The position numbers and the translations under genes were made by a program. This document shows, piece after piece, positions 35,689 through 44,997 of a stretch of DNA of 64,000 bases. Location of the stretch: assembly GCA_011389685.1 (NCBI GenBank), contig JAABTV010000003.1, forward strand, positions 1-64,000, given 5' to 3'. The first letter of the stretch is position 1, and the number at the start of each line of letters is the position of its first letter. The notes beneath the pieces were generated by a model. That model was not told the DNA's origin. It ran no database searches and was given only the letters and a program-made list of their open reading frames with translations. This stretch comes from Paracoccaceae bacterium (GTDB lineage Bacteria; Pseudomonadota; Alphaproteobacteria; Rhodobacterales; Rhodobacteraceae).

Positions 35689-37332
35689 TCAGACCAGTCG
35701 CGAGCTTTCCACCGCCGCGCGCACGAAATCGGCGAAGAGCGGGTGCGGGGCGAAGGGTTTGGATTTCAGCTCGGGGTGGAACTGCACGCCGATGAACCAC
35801 GGGTGATCCGACCATTCGACGATCTCGGGCAGGCGCCCGTCGGGTGACATGCCCGAGAAGTTGAGGCCGCATTCCTCCAACTTGTCGCGATACTTGATAT
35901 CGACCTCGTAGCGGTGGCGGTGACGCTCCTCGATCGCGGTGGCGCCATAGACCCGGGCGACCTTCGATCCGGGGGTCAGCGCGGCGTCATAGGCGCCAAG
36001 GCGCATGGTGCCGCCCTTGTCGTCGCTGGCGGAGCGCCGGACCGTGTAATTGCCCTGCACCCATTCCTTGAGGTGATAGACCACCGGGGTGAAGCGCTTG
36101 CCGCCGGCCTCGTGGTCGAATTCCTCCGATCCCGCGTCGGTGATGCCGGCGAGGTTGCGGGCGGCCTCGATCACCGCCATCTGCATGCCGAGGCAGATGC
36201 CGAGATAGGGCACCTTGCGTTCGCGGGCGAATTGCGCGGCCTTGATCTTGCCTTCCGTGCCACGCTCGCCGAAGCCGCCGGGCACCAGGATGGCGTGGTA
36301 GCCTTCGAGATAGGGGGCGGCGTCCTCCTTGTCGAAGACCTCGGCATCGACCCATTTCACGTTGACCTTGACCCGGTTGGCCATGCCGCCGTGAAGCAGG
36401 GCCTCCTTGATGGATTTGTAGGCGTCTTCGAGCTGGGTATACTTGCCGACGATGGCGATGTTCACCTCGCCGTCGACATTGTGGATGCGGTCATAGACGT
36501 CTTCCCAGGTCGACAGTTCCGGGCGCGGGGCCGGCGCGATCTGGAAGGCGTCGAGCACGGCCTGATCGAGGCCGACGCGATGATAGGCCAGCGGCGCCTC
36601 GTAGATCGAGGAGAGGTCGTAGGCGGGGATCACCGCCTCGGGGCGGACGTTGCAGAACAGCGCGATCTTGGCGCGTTCCTTTTCGGGGATGGGCTGTTCG
36701 GAGCGGCAGACCAGCACGTCGGGCTGTAGCCCGATCGAGCGCAATTCCTTGACGGAATGCTGGGTCGGCTTGGTCTTGAGCTCACCACTGGCGGCGAGAT
36801 AGGGCAAAAGCGTCAGATGCATGAAGATGCATTGCCCGCGCGGGCGTTCCTGCGAAAACTGGCGGATCGCCTCGAAGAAGGGCAGCCCCTCGATGTCGCC
36901 GACGGTGCCGCCGATCTCGCAGAGCATGAAATCGACCTCGTCGTCGCCGATCGCCAGGAAATCCTTGATCTCGTTGGTGACGTGGGGGATCACCTGGATG
37001 GTCTTGCCGAGGTAGTCGCCGCGGCGCTCCTGTTCGAGCACGTTGGTGTAGATGCGCCCCGAGGATACGCTGTCGGTCTTGCGCGCGGGCACACCGGTGA
37101 AGCGTTCGTAATGGCCGAGATCGAGATCGGTTTCGGCGCCATCGTCGGTGACGAAAACCTCGCCATGCTCGAAGGGCGACATCGTGCCGGGGTCGACATT
37201 GAGATAGGGGTCGAGCTTGCGCAGGCGGACCGAGAAGCCGCGCGCCTGCAGGAGCGCGCCGAGAGCGGCCGAGGCAAGCCCCTTGCCAAGCGACGAGACG
37301 ACCCCGCCGGTGATGAATACGTAACGCGCCAT
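35689..37332 (-). CDS. pyrG: CTP synthase
   Basis: This enzyme amidates UTP to CTP with glutamine and ATP. The 547-residue protein has the N-terminal synthetase domain ([52 protein letters not shown]) and a C-terminal class I glutamine amidotransferase with the nucleophile in LGICLGMQ and the His-Glu pair in [10 protein letters not shown]. Length is typical. ATG 37332 follows the usual N-terminus [10 protein letters not shown], and the longer frame upstream is not homologous. secG lies upstream on the same strand, the usual order in this bacterial group, separated by a 271-base gap containing a hairpin. Confidence 0.97.
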   Translation of the reverse strand: MARYVFITGGVVSSLGKGLASAALGALLQARGFSVRLRKLDPYLNVDPGTMSPFEHGEVFVTDDGAETDLDLGHYERFTGVPARKTDSVSSGRIYTNVLEQERRGDYLGKTIQVIPHVTNEIKDFLAIGDDEVDFMLCEIGGTVGDIEGLPFFEAIRQFSQERPRGQCIFMHLTLLPYLAASGELKTKPTQHSVKELRSIGLQPDVLVCRSEQPIPEKERAKIALFCNVRPEAVIPAYDLSSIYEAPLAYHRVGLDQAVLDAFQIAPAPRPELSTWEDVYDRIHNVDGEVNIAIVGKYTQLEDAYKSIKEALLHGGMANRVKVNVKWVDAEVFDKEDAAPYLEGYHAILVPGGFGERGTEGKIKAAQFARERKVPYLGICLGMQMAVIEAARNLAGITDAGSEEFDHEAGGKRFTPVVYHLKEWVQGNYTVRRSASDDKGGTMRLGAYDAALTPGSKVARVYGATAIEERHRHRYEVDIKYRDKLEECGLNFSGMSPDGRLPEIVEWSDHPWFIGVQFHPELKSKPFAPHPLFADFVRAAVESSRLV

Positions 37333-37557
37333 GTGGCCGAGTGATCCCCCGTGACTGTAGCTGCGACCGTGGCTGCCTGACCGATCAAGTCCTGTCCGGG
37401 CGGGTCGAAAAGCCACCATGTCACGGGATTTGAGCGTTAGCAGATTCGCATGGATTTGACAACAGAGCCGCAAGATCGTGTTGCCGAGTGGATTGCGCCC
37501 TCAAGTGTTTGCGTCACCACACCGCCGGGCCGGCCAAGAGGTTTCCAAAAACTCTTG

Positions 37558-37580
37558 CAAAACCTTTTCGAAAAGTTTTG
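37558..37580 (-). terminator. Hairpin between secG and pyrG
   Basis: CAAAACcTTTTCGAAAAGTTTTG forms a near-perfect self-complementary stem just after the secG stop (37604, reading leftward). Runs of T within the structure make it a plausible intrinsic terminator or attenuator ahead of pyrG. The rest of the 37333-37603 gap is the pyrG leader, in which I recognise nothing else. Confidence 0.5.
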
Positions 37581-37603
37581 GCCCTCGCGATGTTGCCCGC
37601 GGA

Positions 37604-37966
37604 TCAATCCGCCCGCGGCACCAGTGGCGCGCTGTCGTCGCCCGAGGGTGGCAGCAGGTCGCTGGAGGGCAGGACCGGGCCATCGTCGGTCGTTTCCTCG
37701 ACCGCGGGGGCGTCGCGCAGGCGGTCCATCACCGATGTGCCCGTCGATTTTTGAGCCGCGATCACGGTGAGGATCAGCGAAGTGCAGATGAAGGCGATGG
37801 CAAGCAGCCATGTGAACTTGCCCATGGCGGTGGCCGCCGCGCGCTGCGACATCGCACCGCCACCCGAGCCCATGCCGAGGCCGCCGCCTTCCGAGCGTTG
37901 CAGAAGGACAACGCCGATAAGGCCGAGCGCGAGAAGGAGATGGATGATGAGAACGACGTTTTCCAT
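37604..37966 (-). CDS. secG: Preprotein translocase subunit SecG
   Basis: The 120-residue inner-membrane protein has two hydrophobic segments (about 4-22 and 52-70), separated by the conserved loop LLQRSEGGGLGMGSGGGAM. It has an acidic, Pro/Ser-rich cytoplasmic tail of about 45 residues that is common in alphaproteobacterial SecG. It assists SecYE-dependent protein export. The start is ATG 37966 (MENVVLIIHLLLAL). It lies upstream of pyrG and downstream of a small membrane protein gene on the same strand. Confidence 0.94.
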   Translation of the reverse strand: MENVVLIIHLLLALGLIGVVLLQRSEGGGLGMGSGGGAMSQRAAATAMGKFTWLLAIAFICTSLILTVIAAQKSTGTSVMDRLRDAPAVEETTDDGPVLPSSDLLPPSGDDSAPLVPRAD

Positions 37967-38089
37967 GCAGCGAGGCGCCTTGATTTGCCTGTTTCGCGGC
38001 TATGTATGGCAAAGGTGGGCGGGGTGCAAGCGATCCGGGCGAGATGACCGCATTTCGCTCTCATCTAGGACCCGGTCGAGGGGGCGGCC

Positions 38090-38485
38090 CTATTCGTCGA
38101 CGTCGTCCATATCGGCCTGCCCCGAGAGTGCGCGGCGGACATGCGACCAGCTGAGCCCGATCCCGAGCACCAGTGAAAGCGCGAACAGGCCGATCCAGAT
38201 ATTCCGGCTGCTGTCCGCGAAGCTGAGCCAGCCGAGATCGTGGAGCACCCAGAGCAGCGATCCGACCAGGGCCAGCACGAGCAGCATTCCGAAGGTGCCG
38301 ATCGAGCGCAGCGTGGCGCGCAGGTAGATGATATAGCCCACCAGGAGCAGCAGCCCGGCCAGAACGGTCAGGGACATCTGCTCGGAATAGTTGAGCCGCG
38401 CCCAGCGCACGAAATTCCATTCCGTCGGGTTGAACGTCGCCGACAGCAAGCCGAAAGCAAACAGCCAGCGCAGAAAGAACCCCAT
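38090..38485 (-). CDS. Small conserved membrane protein (probably DUF6524)
   Basis: The 131-residue protein has four predicted membrane segments: near residues 3-20, 38-55, 63-82 and 95-112. The N-terminus MGFFLRWLFAFGLLSATFNPTEWNFVRW is highly characteristic of a small Rhodobacterales membrane family that I believe is DUF6524. The C-terminus is acidic (GQADMDDVDE). No function is known. It is divergent from purA (144-base gap) and upstream of secG. The GGAGGTCGA ribosome site before ATG 38485 fixes the start. Confidence 0.8.
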   Translation of the reverse strand: MGFFLRWLFAFGLLSATFNPTEWNFVRWARLNYSEQMSLTVLAGLLLLVGYIIYLRATLRSIGTFGMLLVLALVGSLLWVLHDLGWLSFADSSRNIWIGLFALSLVLGIGLSWSHVRRALSGQADMDDVDE

Positions 38486-38629
38486 TCGACCTCCCGTCCT
38501 TCAAGGCTTTGGACCAGTGTTGCGATGTCACCGGCGCTTGTCCAGATGCTGCGGCGAATTTGCGGTTTCGCTGGCCTGCGCGGGGCGATATACCGGCGCG
38601 GGTTTGATCCGTAAAGAAAGAGGACCGTC

Positions 38630-39925
38630 ATGGCCAATGTCGTCGTTGTCGGCGCCCAGTGGGGCGACGAGGGAAAAGGCAAGATCGTGGATTGGCTGAG
38701 CGAGCGGGCGGATGTGATCGCGCGCTTTCAGGGCGGGCACAATGCGGGCCATACGCTGGTGATCGACGGCGAGGTGTTCAAGCTGCATGCGCTGCCCTCG
38801 GGCGTGGTGCGGGGGGGCAAGCTTTCGGTGATCGGCAATGGTGTGGTGCTGGACCCGTGGAACCTTCTTGAGGAGATCGAGACGATCCGCAAGCAGGGGG
38901 TCGAGATCAGCCCCGAAACGCTGATGATCGCGGAGAACACGCCGCTGATCCTGCCGTTTCATGGCGAGTTGGACCGGGCCCGCGAAGAGGCGGCGCGCAA
39001 GGGCACCAAGATCGGCACCACCGGGCGCGGGATCGGGCCGTGTTACGAGGACAAGGTCGGGCGCCGGGCGATCCGGATGGCGGACCTTGGCGATGCGGCG
39101 ACGCTCGAGGCGCGGGTGGACCGCGCGCTTCAGCATCACGACCCTTTGCGCAAGGGTCTGGGCGTGGCGCCGATCGACCGCGAGGCGCTGATCGCCCAGC
39201 TCTGCGAGATCGCGCCGAAGATCCTGCATTATGCCGGGCCGGTCTGGAAGGTGCTGAACGAAAAGCGCAAATCGGGCAAGCGAATCCTGTTCGAGGGGGC
39301 GCAGGGGGCGCTTCTGGACATTGATTTCGGCACCTACCCGTTTGTCACCTCGTCGAATGTGATCGCCGGGCAGGCGGCGACCGGTGTCGGCGTCGGGCCG
39401 GGGGCGATCGATTTCGTGCTGGGCATCGTCAAGGCCTATACCACCCGCGTCGGCGAGGGGCCGTTCCCGACCGAGCTTGACGATGCGGATGGGCAGCGGC
39501 TGGGCGAGCGGGGGCATGAATTCGGCACCACCACCGGGCGCAAGCGGCGCTGTGGCTGGTTCGATGCCTGCCTTGTGCGCCAGACCTGTGCCACTTCGGG
39601 CGTGAACGGCATATCGCTGACCAAGCTGGATGTTCTGGACGGGTTCGAGGTGTTGAAGATCTGCGTCGGCTACGACCTGGACGGTCGCCGCCTCGATTAC
39701 CTGCCCACCGCGGCCGACCAGCAGGCGCGTTGCGTGCCGATCTATGAGGAAATGCCGGGCTGGAGCGAGTCGACCGAGGGCGCGCGGCGCTGGGCCGATC
39801 TGCCGGCCAATGCGATCAAGTATGTCAAGCGGGTGGAAGAGTTGATCGACTGCCCGGTGGCGCTGTTGTCGACCAGCCCCGAGCGCGAGGATACGATCCT
39901 TGTCACCGACCCGTTCGCGGATTGA
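38630..39925 (+). CDS. purA: Adenylosuccinate synthetase
   Basis: This enzyme joins IMP and aspartate with GTP to make adenylosuccinate, the committed step to AMP. The 431-residue protein has [16 protein letters not shown] (P-loop with the catalytic Asp), [10 protein letters not shown] (catalytic His), [42 protein letters not shown] and the C-terminal base-recognition region [17 protein letters not shown]. Length is normal. A GAAAGAGGACCGTC ribosome site precedes ATG 38630. A DUF2842 gene starts five bases after its stop. Confidence 0.97.
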   Translation: MANVVVVGAQWGDEGKGKIVDWLSERADVIARFQGGHNAGHTLVIDGEVFKLHALPSGVVRGGKLSVIGNGVVLDPWNLLEEIETIRKQGVEISPETLMIAENTPLILPFHGELDRAREEAARKGTKIGTTGRGIGPCYEDKVGRRAIRMADLGDAATLEARVDRALQHHDPLRKGLGVAPIDREALIAQLCEIAPKILHYAGPVWKVLNEKRKSGKRILFEGAQGALLDIDFGTYPFVTSSNVIAGQAATGVGVGPGAIDFVLGIVKAYTTRVGEGPFPTELDDADGQRLGERGHEFGTTTGRKRRCGWFDACLVRQTCATSGVNGISLTKLDVLDGFEVLKICVGYDLDGRRLDYLPTAADQQARCVPIYEEMPGWSESTEGARRWADLPANAIKYVKRVEELIDCPVALLSTSPEREDTILVTDPFAD

Positions 39926-39929
39926 GCGG

Positions 39930-40196
39930 ATGATGTTTGAGCGTCTTTCCTTCAAGGCCCGCAAGCGGTTGGCGATCCTCGTGCTGCTTGTCGGGATGCC
40001 GCTTTACGTCGTGGTGGCGGTGTCGCTGGTCAACTGGCTGTTTCCCGATCCGCTCGACAAGCCGCCGGTTCTGGTCGAAATCGGGATCTATATCGTGCTG
40101 GGCATCGTCTGGATCTGGCCCTTGAAGGGGATTTTTCGCGGCGTGGGGCAGCCCGATCCGGGGCGCGGAGGTGACGGGGATGGCGACGGGGCCTGA
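39930..40196 (+). CDS. DUF2842 small membrane protein
   Basis: The 88-residue protein has two membrane segments (about 14-35 and 48-66) and the family sequence FKARKRLAILVLLVGMPLYVVVAV, ending in WPLKGIFRGVGQPDP, which identifies DUF2842. The function is unknown. The family is common in alphaproteobacteria, often beside purA. Two adjacent ATGs (39930, 39933) are possible starts. The upstream TTG at 39900 overlaps purA and is unlikely. A low-complexity Gly-Asp tail (GGDGDGDGA) is probably dispensable. Confidence 0.85.
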   Translation: MMFERLSFKARKRLAILVLLVGMPLYVVVAVSLVNWLFPDPLDKPPVLVEIGIYIVLGIVWIWPLKGIFRGVGQPDPGRGGDGDGDGA

Positions 40197-40243
40197 CCGG
40201 CAGGTGGCTTGCGGCGGCGGCGGGAGGCTGGTAAGGCAAGCCG

Positions 40244-41416
40244 ATGAAACCCGATGGTTTTGATCGGATTAGGGCGGGGCAGGCCGATTTGACAGTTTCC
40301 GAGTCATCCCCGGATATCGCAGGGGCAGCGGCCGGCGCGCCGGTGCCACGGCTGGAGATTCGCAATCTCAGGCGGGTTTTCGATGGTCGCGCCGTGGTGG
40401 ACGATGTCTCGCTGCGGATCATGCCGGGGCAGGTGACCTGTCTGCTCGGGCCTTCGGGATGCGGCAAATCGACGACGCTGCGGATGATCGCGGGCGTCGA
40501 GATGCAGGATGCGGGCGAGATCCATGTCGATGGCCGGCTGATCTGTGACACGGTGTTCCGGGTGCCGCCGGAGCGGCGCCATATCGGGCTGATGTTCCAG
40601 GACTTCGCGCTGTTTCCGCATCTGAGCGTGGCGCAGAACGTGGCGTTCGGGCTCAAGGGCAGCGGGGCGGAAAAGCGGGCGCGGGTCAAGCAGCTTCTGG
40701 CCGAGGTCGGGTTGAGCCGCTTTATCGATTCCTATCCGCATGAATTGTCGGGAGGCGAACAGCAGCGGGTGGCGCTGTCGCGGGCGCTGGCGCCGCGCCC
40801 GGGGATCATGCTGATGGACGAGCCCTTCTCGGGGCTCGACAACCGGCTGCGCGACGAGATCCGCGACCTGACACTGGATGTGCTCAAGAAGGAGGGCGCC
40901 GCCGTTCTTCTGGTCACGCATGAGCCGGAAGAGGCGATGCGGATGGCCGATGAAATCGCTCTGATGCGCGATGGCCGGATCGTGCAGCAAGGCGCGCCAT
41001 ACAATATCTACAACGCGCCCATCGACAAGGAAGCGGTTGGATTTTTCAGCGATATCAACGTCATAAAAGGCAAAGTTCAAGGCGCGCTGACGGATACGCC
41101 ATTTGGTCAGTTCCTTGCCCCGGGGGTGCCGGACGGGCAGGAGGTCGATATCGTGATCCGCCCGCAACATCTCAAGATCGACTTTGACCGGGGCGGGCGC
41201 GGGCCGGACCCGACGCCGCAGGATGGTGTTCCGGCGCGCGGGGTGGTGCAGCGCGCACGCTTCATGGGCAGCGAGAGCCTGGTCGAGTTCCGCATGGATT
41301 TCGACGGCTCGATCCTCAAGGTGACGGTGCCCAACGTGTTCCTGCCGAGCCCGGGCAAGGCGCTGTGGCTGACGATCCGGCGCGACCGGTGTTTCGTTTT
41401 CCCGGCCGAGGCGTGA
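40244..41416 (+). CDS. ABC importer ATPase, FbpC/PotA-type, no transporter partner nearby
   Basis: The 390-residue ATPase has Walker A GPSGCGKST, the Q-loop FQDFALFPHLSV, signature LSGGEQQRVALSRALA, Walker B IMLMDEPFSGLD and switch His LLVTHEPEEAM. A C-terminal TOBE-like domain follows (DIVIRPQHLKIDFD, VVQRARFMGSESLVEF). Such proteins drive uptake of ferric iron, sulfate, spermidine or sugars. No binding protein or permease is adjacent, so the partner must be encoded elsewhere. The N-terminus has an unusual extension of about 30 residues before the ATPase domain. ATG 40244 follows GGAGGCTGGTAAGGCAAGCCG. Confidence 0.9.
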   Translation: MKPDGFDRIRAGQADLTVSESSPDIAGAAAGAPVPRLEIRNLRRVFDGRAVVDDVSLRIMPGQVTCLLGPSGCGKSTTLRMIAGVEMQDAGEIHVDGRLICDTVFRVPPERRHIGLMFQDFALFPHLSVAQNVAFGLKGSGAEKRARVKQLLAEVGLSRFIDSYPHELSGGEQQRVALSRALAPRPGIMLMDEPFSGLDNRLRDEIRDLTLDVLKKEGAAVLLVTHEPEEAMRMADEIALMRDGRIVQQGAPYNIYNAPIDKEAVGFFSDINVIKGKVQGALTDTPFGQFLAPGVPDGQEVDIVIRPQHLKIDFDRGGRGPDPTPQDGVPARGVVQRARFMGSESLVEFRMDFDGSILKVTVPNVFLPSPGKALWLTIRRDRCFVFPAEA

Positions 41417-41509
41417 CTCGCGCAAATCGCGCCGATTGCGGCCAGTGTGGCAGCATGGCATGACGAAAGGGTTAATGTCACGTGCGAGAGCGGGGAGGCG
41501 CAGGCACGG

Positions 41510-42145
41510 ATGAGCGTGGGCCGGATCATCGAGTGGCAGGATTGCGTGGCCGAGGGGGCGGCGTGGCTGGCGGCGCGGGATGCGGGCATGGCGCGGGCTG
41601 TCGCGGCCGTGGGCGAGGTGCCGCTCAGGCGGCGCGCGGACGGGTTTGCCCAGCTTCTGAGCGCGATCGTGAGCCAACAGGTGAGCGTGGCCTCGGCCAA
41701 TGCGATCTGGGGGCGGATGCAGGCGGCCGGGCTGGTGACGCCCGGGGCGCTGGCGCAGGCGAGCGACGAGGCGTTGCGCGCGGTGGGGCTGAGCCGACAG
41801 AAGATGCGTTATTCCAGGGCCTTGGCCGAGGCGGGGATCGACTATGAGGCGTTGCGCCATTTGCCGGATTCGGAGGTGGTGAAGGTGCTGACGGCGGTGC
41901 CGGGGGTCGGGGTCTGGACGGCGGAAATCTATGCCATGTTCAGCCTGGGGCGTGCAGATGTGTTCGCGCCCGGCGATCTGGCGCTGCAGGAGGCGGCGCG
42001 GTTGCTTTACGAGCTGGAGGCGCGACCGAAGGAACGCGCCCTGCGCGAGATGGCCGAAGCGCGCTGGCGCCCGTGGCGCGCGGTTGCGGCGCGGGTGTTA
42101 TGGGCCTATTACCGGGTGGCGAAAGACAGGGAAGGGATCACATGA
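41510..42145 (+). CDS. DNA-3-methyladenine glycosylase II (AlkA-type)
   Basis: The 211-residue HhH-GPD protein excises alkylated bases from DNA. It has SAIVSQQVSVASANAIWGRM, the helix-hairpin-helix LTAVPGVGVWTAEIYAMF and the catalytic Asp in VFAPGDLALQEAARLLY. It lacks the N-terminal domain of E. coli AlkA, as is normal for the short form, and has no iron-sulfur Cys cluster. ATG 41510 (MSVGRIIEW) was chosen because GGGGAGGCGC precedes it, and the upstream frame has a different character. Its stop overlaps the esterase start (ACATGA). Confidence 0.9.
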   Translation: MSVGRIIEWQDCVAEGAAWLAARDAGMARAVAAVGEVPLRRRADGFAQLLSAIVSQQVSVASANAIWGRMQAAGLVTPGALAQASDEALRAVGLSRQKMRYSRALAEAGIDYEALRHLPDSEVVKVLTAVPGVGVWTAEIYAMFSLGRADVFAPGDLALQEAARLLYELEARPKERALREMAEARWRPWRAVAARVLWAYYRVAKDREGIT

Positions 42146-42810
42146 CACGGGCATTGACTGCGACCCGCAAGGGCCCGAAATCAGGCGAGAATCCACGTTC
42201 GGTGGTGGTGTTTCTGCATGGTTACGGGGCAAATGGCGAAGACCTTCTGGGGTTGGCCGATCCGCTGGGCGAGCATCTGCCCGACACGTTATTCATCGCG
42301 CCGGATGCGCCCGAGACATGCGCGGGTTCGCCATTCGGGTATCAGTGGTTTCCGATCCCGTGGATCGACGGGTCGTCGGAAGAGGAGGCCGAGCGGGGCA
42401 TGCGGGCGGCGGTTGACGATCTCAATGCCTTTCTCGACGGGGTGCTGGTGGACGAGGACATGCTGCCCGAGCAGATGGTGCTGTTCGGGTTCAGCCAGGG
42501 CAGCATGATGGGGTTGCATGTGGCCCCGCGACGCGAGGATGAAATCTCTGGAATCGTTGCATTTTCCGGCCGCATCCTGAACCCGGAACTGCTCGTGGAC
42601 GAGGCGGTGTCGAAGCCGCCGGTGCTGCTTGTGCATGGCGATCAGGATGACGTGGTGCCGCCCGCGTCGTTGCCGCAGGCGGCGGAGGCGTTGCAGGAGG
42701 CGGGGTTCAAGGAGGTCTATGCCCATATCATGAAGGGCACGGGCCACGGGATCGCGCCGGACGGGCTTTCGGTGGCGCTGGCCTTCATGCGCGACCAGCT
42801 GGGGCTCTGA
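42142..42810 (+). CDS. Phospholipase/carboxylesterase family alpha/beta hydrolase
   Basis: The 222-residue serine hydrolase has VVFLHGYGANGEDLLGLA (oxyanion side), the nucleophile Ser in LFGFSQGSMMGLH, Asp in VHGDQDDVVP and His in GTGHGIAPDG, giving a complete triad. This is the Abhydrolase_2/YpfH-like family of short-chain acyl esterases. The natural substrate is unknown. ATG 42142 overlaps the glycosylase stop, so the two are co-translated. The protein has no signal peptide and is cytoplasmic. The transcript ends before a repeat element. Confidence 0.92.
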   Translation: MTRALTATRKGPKSGENPRSVVVFLHGYGANGEDLLGLADPLGEHLPDTLFIAPDAPETCAGSPFGYQWFPIPWIDGSSEEEAERGMRAAVDDLNAFLDGVLVDEDMLPEQMVLFGFSQGSMMGLHVAPRREDEISGIVAFSGRILNPELLVDEAVSKPPVLLVHGDQDDVVPPASLPQAAEALQEAGFKEVYAHIMKGTGHGIAPDGLSVALAFMRDQLGL

Positions 42811-42824
42811 GCACCGCGCGGTGG

Positions 42825-42990
42825 GGTTAACGGCGGTTTTTCGGCGAAAAATCGGGGGGTGACATCCGGCTGCCGCCCGGCTGACATCCGGCTGCCGGGG
42901 TGGCGGTTGGGATTTGCCGCGAAAATCGGTTAACGCAGCGCGCGTAGACCCGGATTCGCCCGACGCCCGACGAAAGGGCAGCGCCCGACC
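42825..42990. repeat. Intergenic repeat D2, bounded by GGTTAACG
   Basis: GGTTAACG at 42825 is followed by a TTTTTC-GGC-GAAAAA hairpin, the core GGGTGACATCCGGCTGCCG, a second GACATCCGGCTGCCGGG unit, a second GGTTAACGC (42928-42936) and GGGCAGCGCCCGA (42976-42988). The order matches the copy at 32379-32580. It lies after the esterase gene and before the convergent MFS gene, so it may also serve as a terminator region. Confidence 0.6.
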
Positions 42991-43063
42991 CGGGGTGGGT
43001 GCGAAGCGCCCCGAGGCCGGGCTTCGGGCAAGGCTGCGTCTGCGGCGTGCGCAGGATGGTTGT

Positions 43064-44383
43064 TCAGAGCGATGACGCCCAGCGTGGATGCTCGTCATCC
43101 ACGACGAATGGATGGGCGTGGCGACGCTCCCCCTTGAGGTGGGGGTGGTCGAGCGGGAGGTTGTCGTGAGTGTGTTCGAGGATCTCGGGATCCTGCTTCG
43201 GCCAGAAGCGCAGTGCCGCGAGCGCACCGGCGCCCGCCAGCGCGGCAAGGCAACCGAGGGCTGCGACCGGCCCGAACTGCGTCATCAGCCAGCCAGAGAG
43301 CGGATAGGTCAGCAGCCAGCACGCGTGGCTGAGAGCGAACTGGGCGGCGAAGAGCGCGGGGCGGTCTTCTGCATGGGCAGAGCGCCGCAGGAGGCGGCCC
43401 GACGGCGTGAGGACGGCGGAATAGCCCAGGCCCACCAGCAGCCACGCGCTGAGAAGGATGGGCCAATTGAGGCCAAGGGCTGCGATTTCTCCGGCCAGCG
43501 CCAGGAGTGTCATCACCATGACCGCGGCACCGCCGACCATCACCAGACGATCGGGCGCGCGGTCCAGCAGCCGCGGCAACAATAGCGCCGCGAGCATGGA
43601 GCCCGCACCGAAGGCGAACATGCTCCAGGCCAGCGCGCTCTCGGTCAGGCCCAGCGTGCCGCGCACCAGCACAACCGAGTTGACCAGCACCATCGCGCCC
43701 GCCGCGGACGCCGCGAGGTTCAACGCCAGCAGGCCCCGAAGGCGCGGCGTGGCGAGGTAGATGCGGATGCCCCGCGTGGTGCGGTCGTAGACGCCCCGCG
43801 GTTCGGACGGCTTCGGGCTGGGCAGGAGCACGGAGACCACCAGCAGCGCCGAGGCCGCGAAGCCCGCGACGGTTCCCAGGAAAAGGGAATTGTAGCTCAT
43901 CACCGCCAGCAGCAGCGCGGCCAGCGTCGGGCTCGCGATGTTTTCCAGATCATAGGCCAGCCGCGACAGCGACAGCGCGCGGGTGTAGCGCGCCTCCTCC
44001 GGCAAGACATCGGGAATCGTCGCCTGGAAGGTCGGCGTGAAGGCGGCCGAAGCCGATTGAAGAACGAAGATCAGGGCATAGACCTGCCAGACCTCGGTCA
44101 CGAAGGGCAGGCACAGCGCCGCGCCGGCCCGGACCACGTCGAGAGCCACGAGGAATGCACGCCGGTTCACCCGGTTGGCAAAGGCCCCCGCGACCGGCGC
44201 GATTCCGACATACGCCACCATCTTGATGGTGAAGACGGTCCCCAGCACCATCGCCGCGCCGTCGCCGGCCAGATCGTAGGCGAGAAGTCCGAGAGCCACA
44301 GTCGCGAGGCCGGTTCCGAGCAACGCGACGACCTGCGCGGCGAAGAGATGGCGATAGGTGCGCTCGGCAAGGATTTCCAGCAT
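43064..44383 (-). CDS. MFS efflux protein with His-rich tail, probable Ni/Co exporter
   Basis: The 439-residue protein has about 12 membrane segments and the MFS_3/enterobactin-exporter-like layout seen in NreB/NrsD nickel exporters (LFAAQVVALLGTGLATVALGLLAYDL at the N-terminus). The last 40 residues are soluble and metal-ligand-rich, with EHTHDN, DHPH, RRHAHP and DDEHP, and these His clusters are typical of NreB-type tails. It starts nine bases after the stop of the RcnR/DmeR-like repressor gene, forming a two-gene unit. Export of Ni(II)/Co(II) from the cytoplasm is inferred from the tail and the regulator. The metal cannot be fixed by eye. Confidence 0.82.
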   Translation of the reverse strand: MLEILAERTYRHLFAAQVVALLGTGLATVALGLLAYDLAGDGAAMVLGTVFTIKMVAYVGIAPVAGAFANRVNRRAFLVALDVVRAGAALCLPFVTEVWQVYALIFVLQSASAAFTPTFQATIPDVLPEEARYTRALSLSRLAYDLENIASPTLAALLLAVMSYNSLFLGTVAGFAASALLVVSVLLPSPKPSEPRGVYDRTTRGIRIYLATPRLRGLLALNLAASAAGAMVLVNSVVLVRGTLGLTESALAWSMFAFGAGSMLAALLLPRLLDRAPDRLVMVGGAAVMVMTLLALAGEIAALGLNWPILLSAWLLVGLGYSAVLTPSGRLLRRSAHAEDRPALFAAQFALSHACWLLTYPLSGWLMTQFGPVAALGCLAALAGAGALAALRFWPKQDPEILEHTHDNLPLDHPHLKGERRHAHPFVVDDEHPRWASSL

Positions 44384-44392
44384 GAAGTGGTC

Positions 44393-44653
44393 TCAGAGGT
44401 ATCGGGAAATGGCTTTCAATTCGTCGCGATCGGCCGCCGAATGCTTGGCGTCGAGGCAATGATCCAGGTGATCGTGGATCAAAGCCCGCTTGGCGTTTGC
44501 CACGGCCTTCTCCACCGCCTGCATCTGTTGCGCGATCTCGAGGCAGGGCTTGCCCGTCTCGATCATGTCGATCACGGCGCGAAGATGCCCATCGGCGCGC
44601 TTCAGCCGGGTGATGAGGGCGGGATGGGTGTCGTGAACATGGAGCATTGTCAT
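44393..44653 (-). CDS. RcnR/DmeR-like metal-sensing repressor (CsoR family)
   Basis: The 86-residue four-helix repressor has the CsoR-family core RLKRADGHLRAVIDMIETGKPCLEIAQQM. Cys37 and His62 align with the conserved Cys35/His60 of RcnR. It has an additional His/Cys-rich segment, HDHLDHCLD, and N-terminal His residues (LHVHDTH). The pattern resembles DmeR of rhizobia, a Ni/Co sensor. Metal binding would release DNA and induce the downstream MFS gene. A palindrome TCCCC-CA-GGGGA lies 16 bases upstream of the ATG. An alternative start is Met3. Confidence 0.85.
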   Translation of the reverse strand: MTMLHVHDTHPALITRLKRADGHLRAVIDMIETGKPCLEIAQQMQAVEKAVANAKRALIHDHLDHCLDAKHSAADRDELKAISRYL

Positions 44654-44668
44654 GCGAGGACACTAACC

Positions 44669-44680
44669 TCCCCCAGGGGA
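44669..44680 (-). promoter_or_regulatory. Candidate operator of the CsoR/DmeR-like repressor
   Basis: TCCCC-CA-GGGGA is an inverted repeat with a G/C-tract, the kind of sequence recognised by RcnR/CsoR-family tetramers (A-form-like G-tracts). It lies 16 bases before the repressor start at 44653, where it would overlap the promoter. Confidence 0.5.
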
Positions 44681-44870
44681 TGGCACAAGGCGGCACGATC
44701 AACGTGCTGCGGACTGAAACGAGCAGGCAGGCATGGCAGTGAAACCCTTGCGGACAGTTGGACGGAGTGCGCTTGCGGCGCTTCCTTGCCTGTCGCTTGG
44801 AACAGGTGCGAGAAGTGCAACACGCCATAACGCAGCGCGCGGGGGTGGCGGGTTCGGTGGGGGGAAGGCG

Positions 44871-44944
44871 TGGAGCGGGTGAAGGGAATCGAACCCTCGT
44901 ATGCAGCTTGGGAAGCTGCCGTTCTACCATTGAACTACACCCGC
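44871..44944 (-). tRNA. tRNA-Gly (CCC)
   Basis: Reading leftward, the acceptor stem GCGGGTG pairs with CACCCGC. The D-arm GTTC-AATGGTA-GAAC, an anticodon stem GCAGC/GCTGC around loop TTCCCAA (anticodon CCC), and T-arm GAGGG-TTCGATT-CCCTT complete a normal cloverleaf. The discriminator T and an encoded CCA end at 44871. It lies between the DmeR-like gene and arsJ, two resistance modules. Confidence 0.95.
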
Positions 44945-44997
44945 GGCGCCATCGTGAATACGTCGTCGCGGGTGCGGCTGCAAGTCAAAATCCGGGC

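Noticed and set aside
44654-44870. Additional small gene between the DmeR-like gene and tRNA-Gly
   Set aside because: The frames here are short and carry no ribosome site; the sequence is explained by the repressor's promoter/operator and the tRNA flank.
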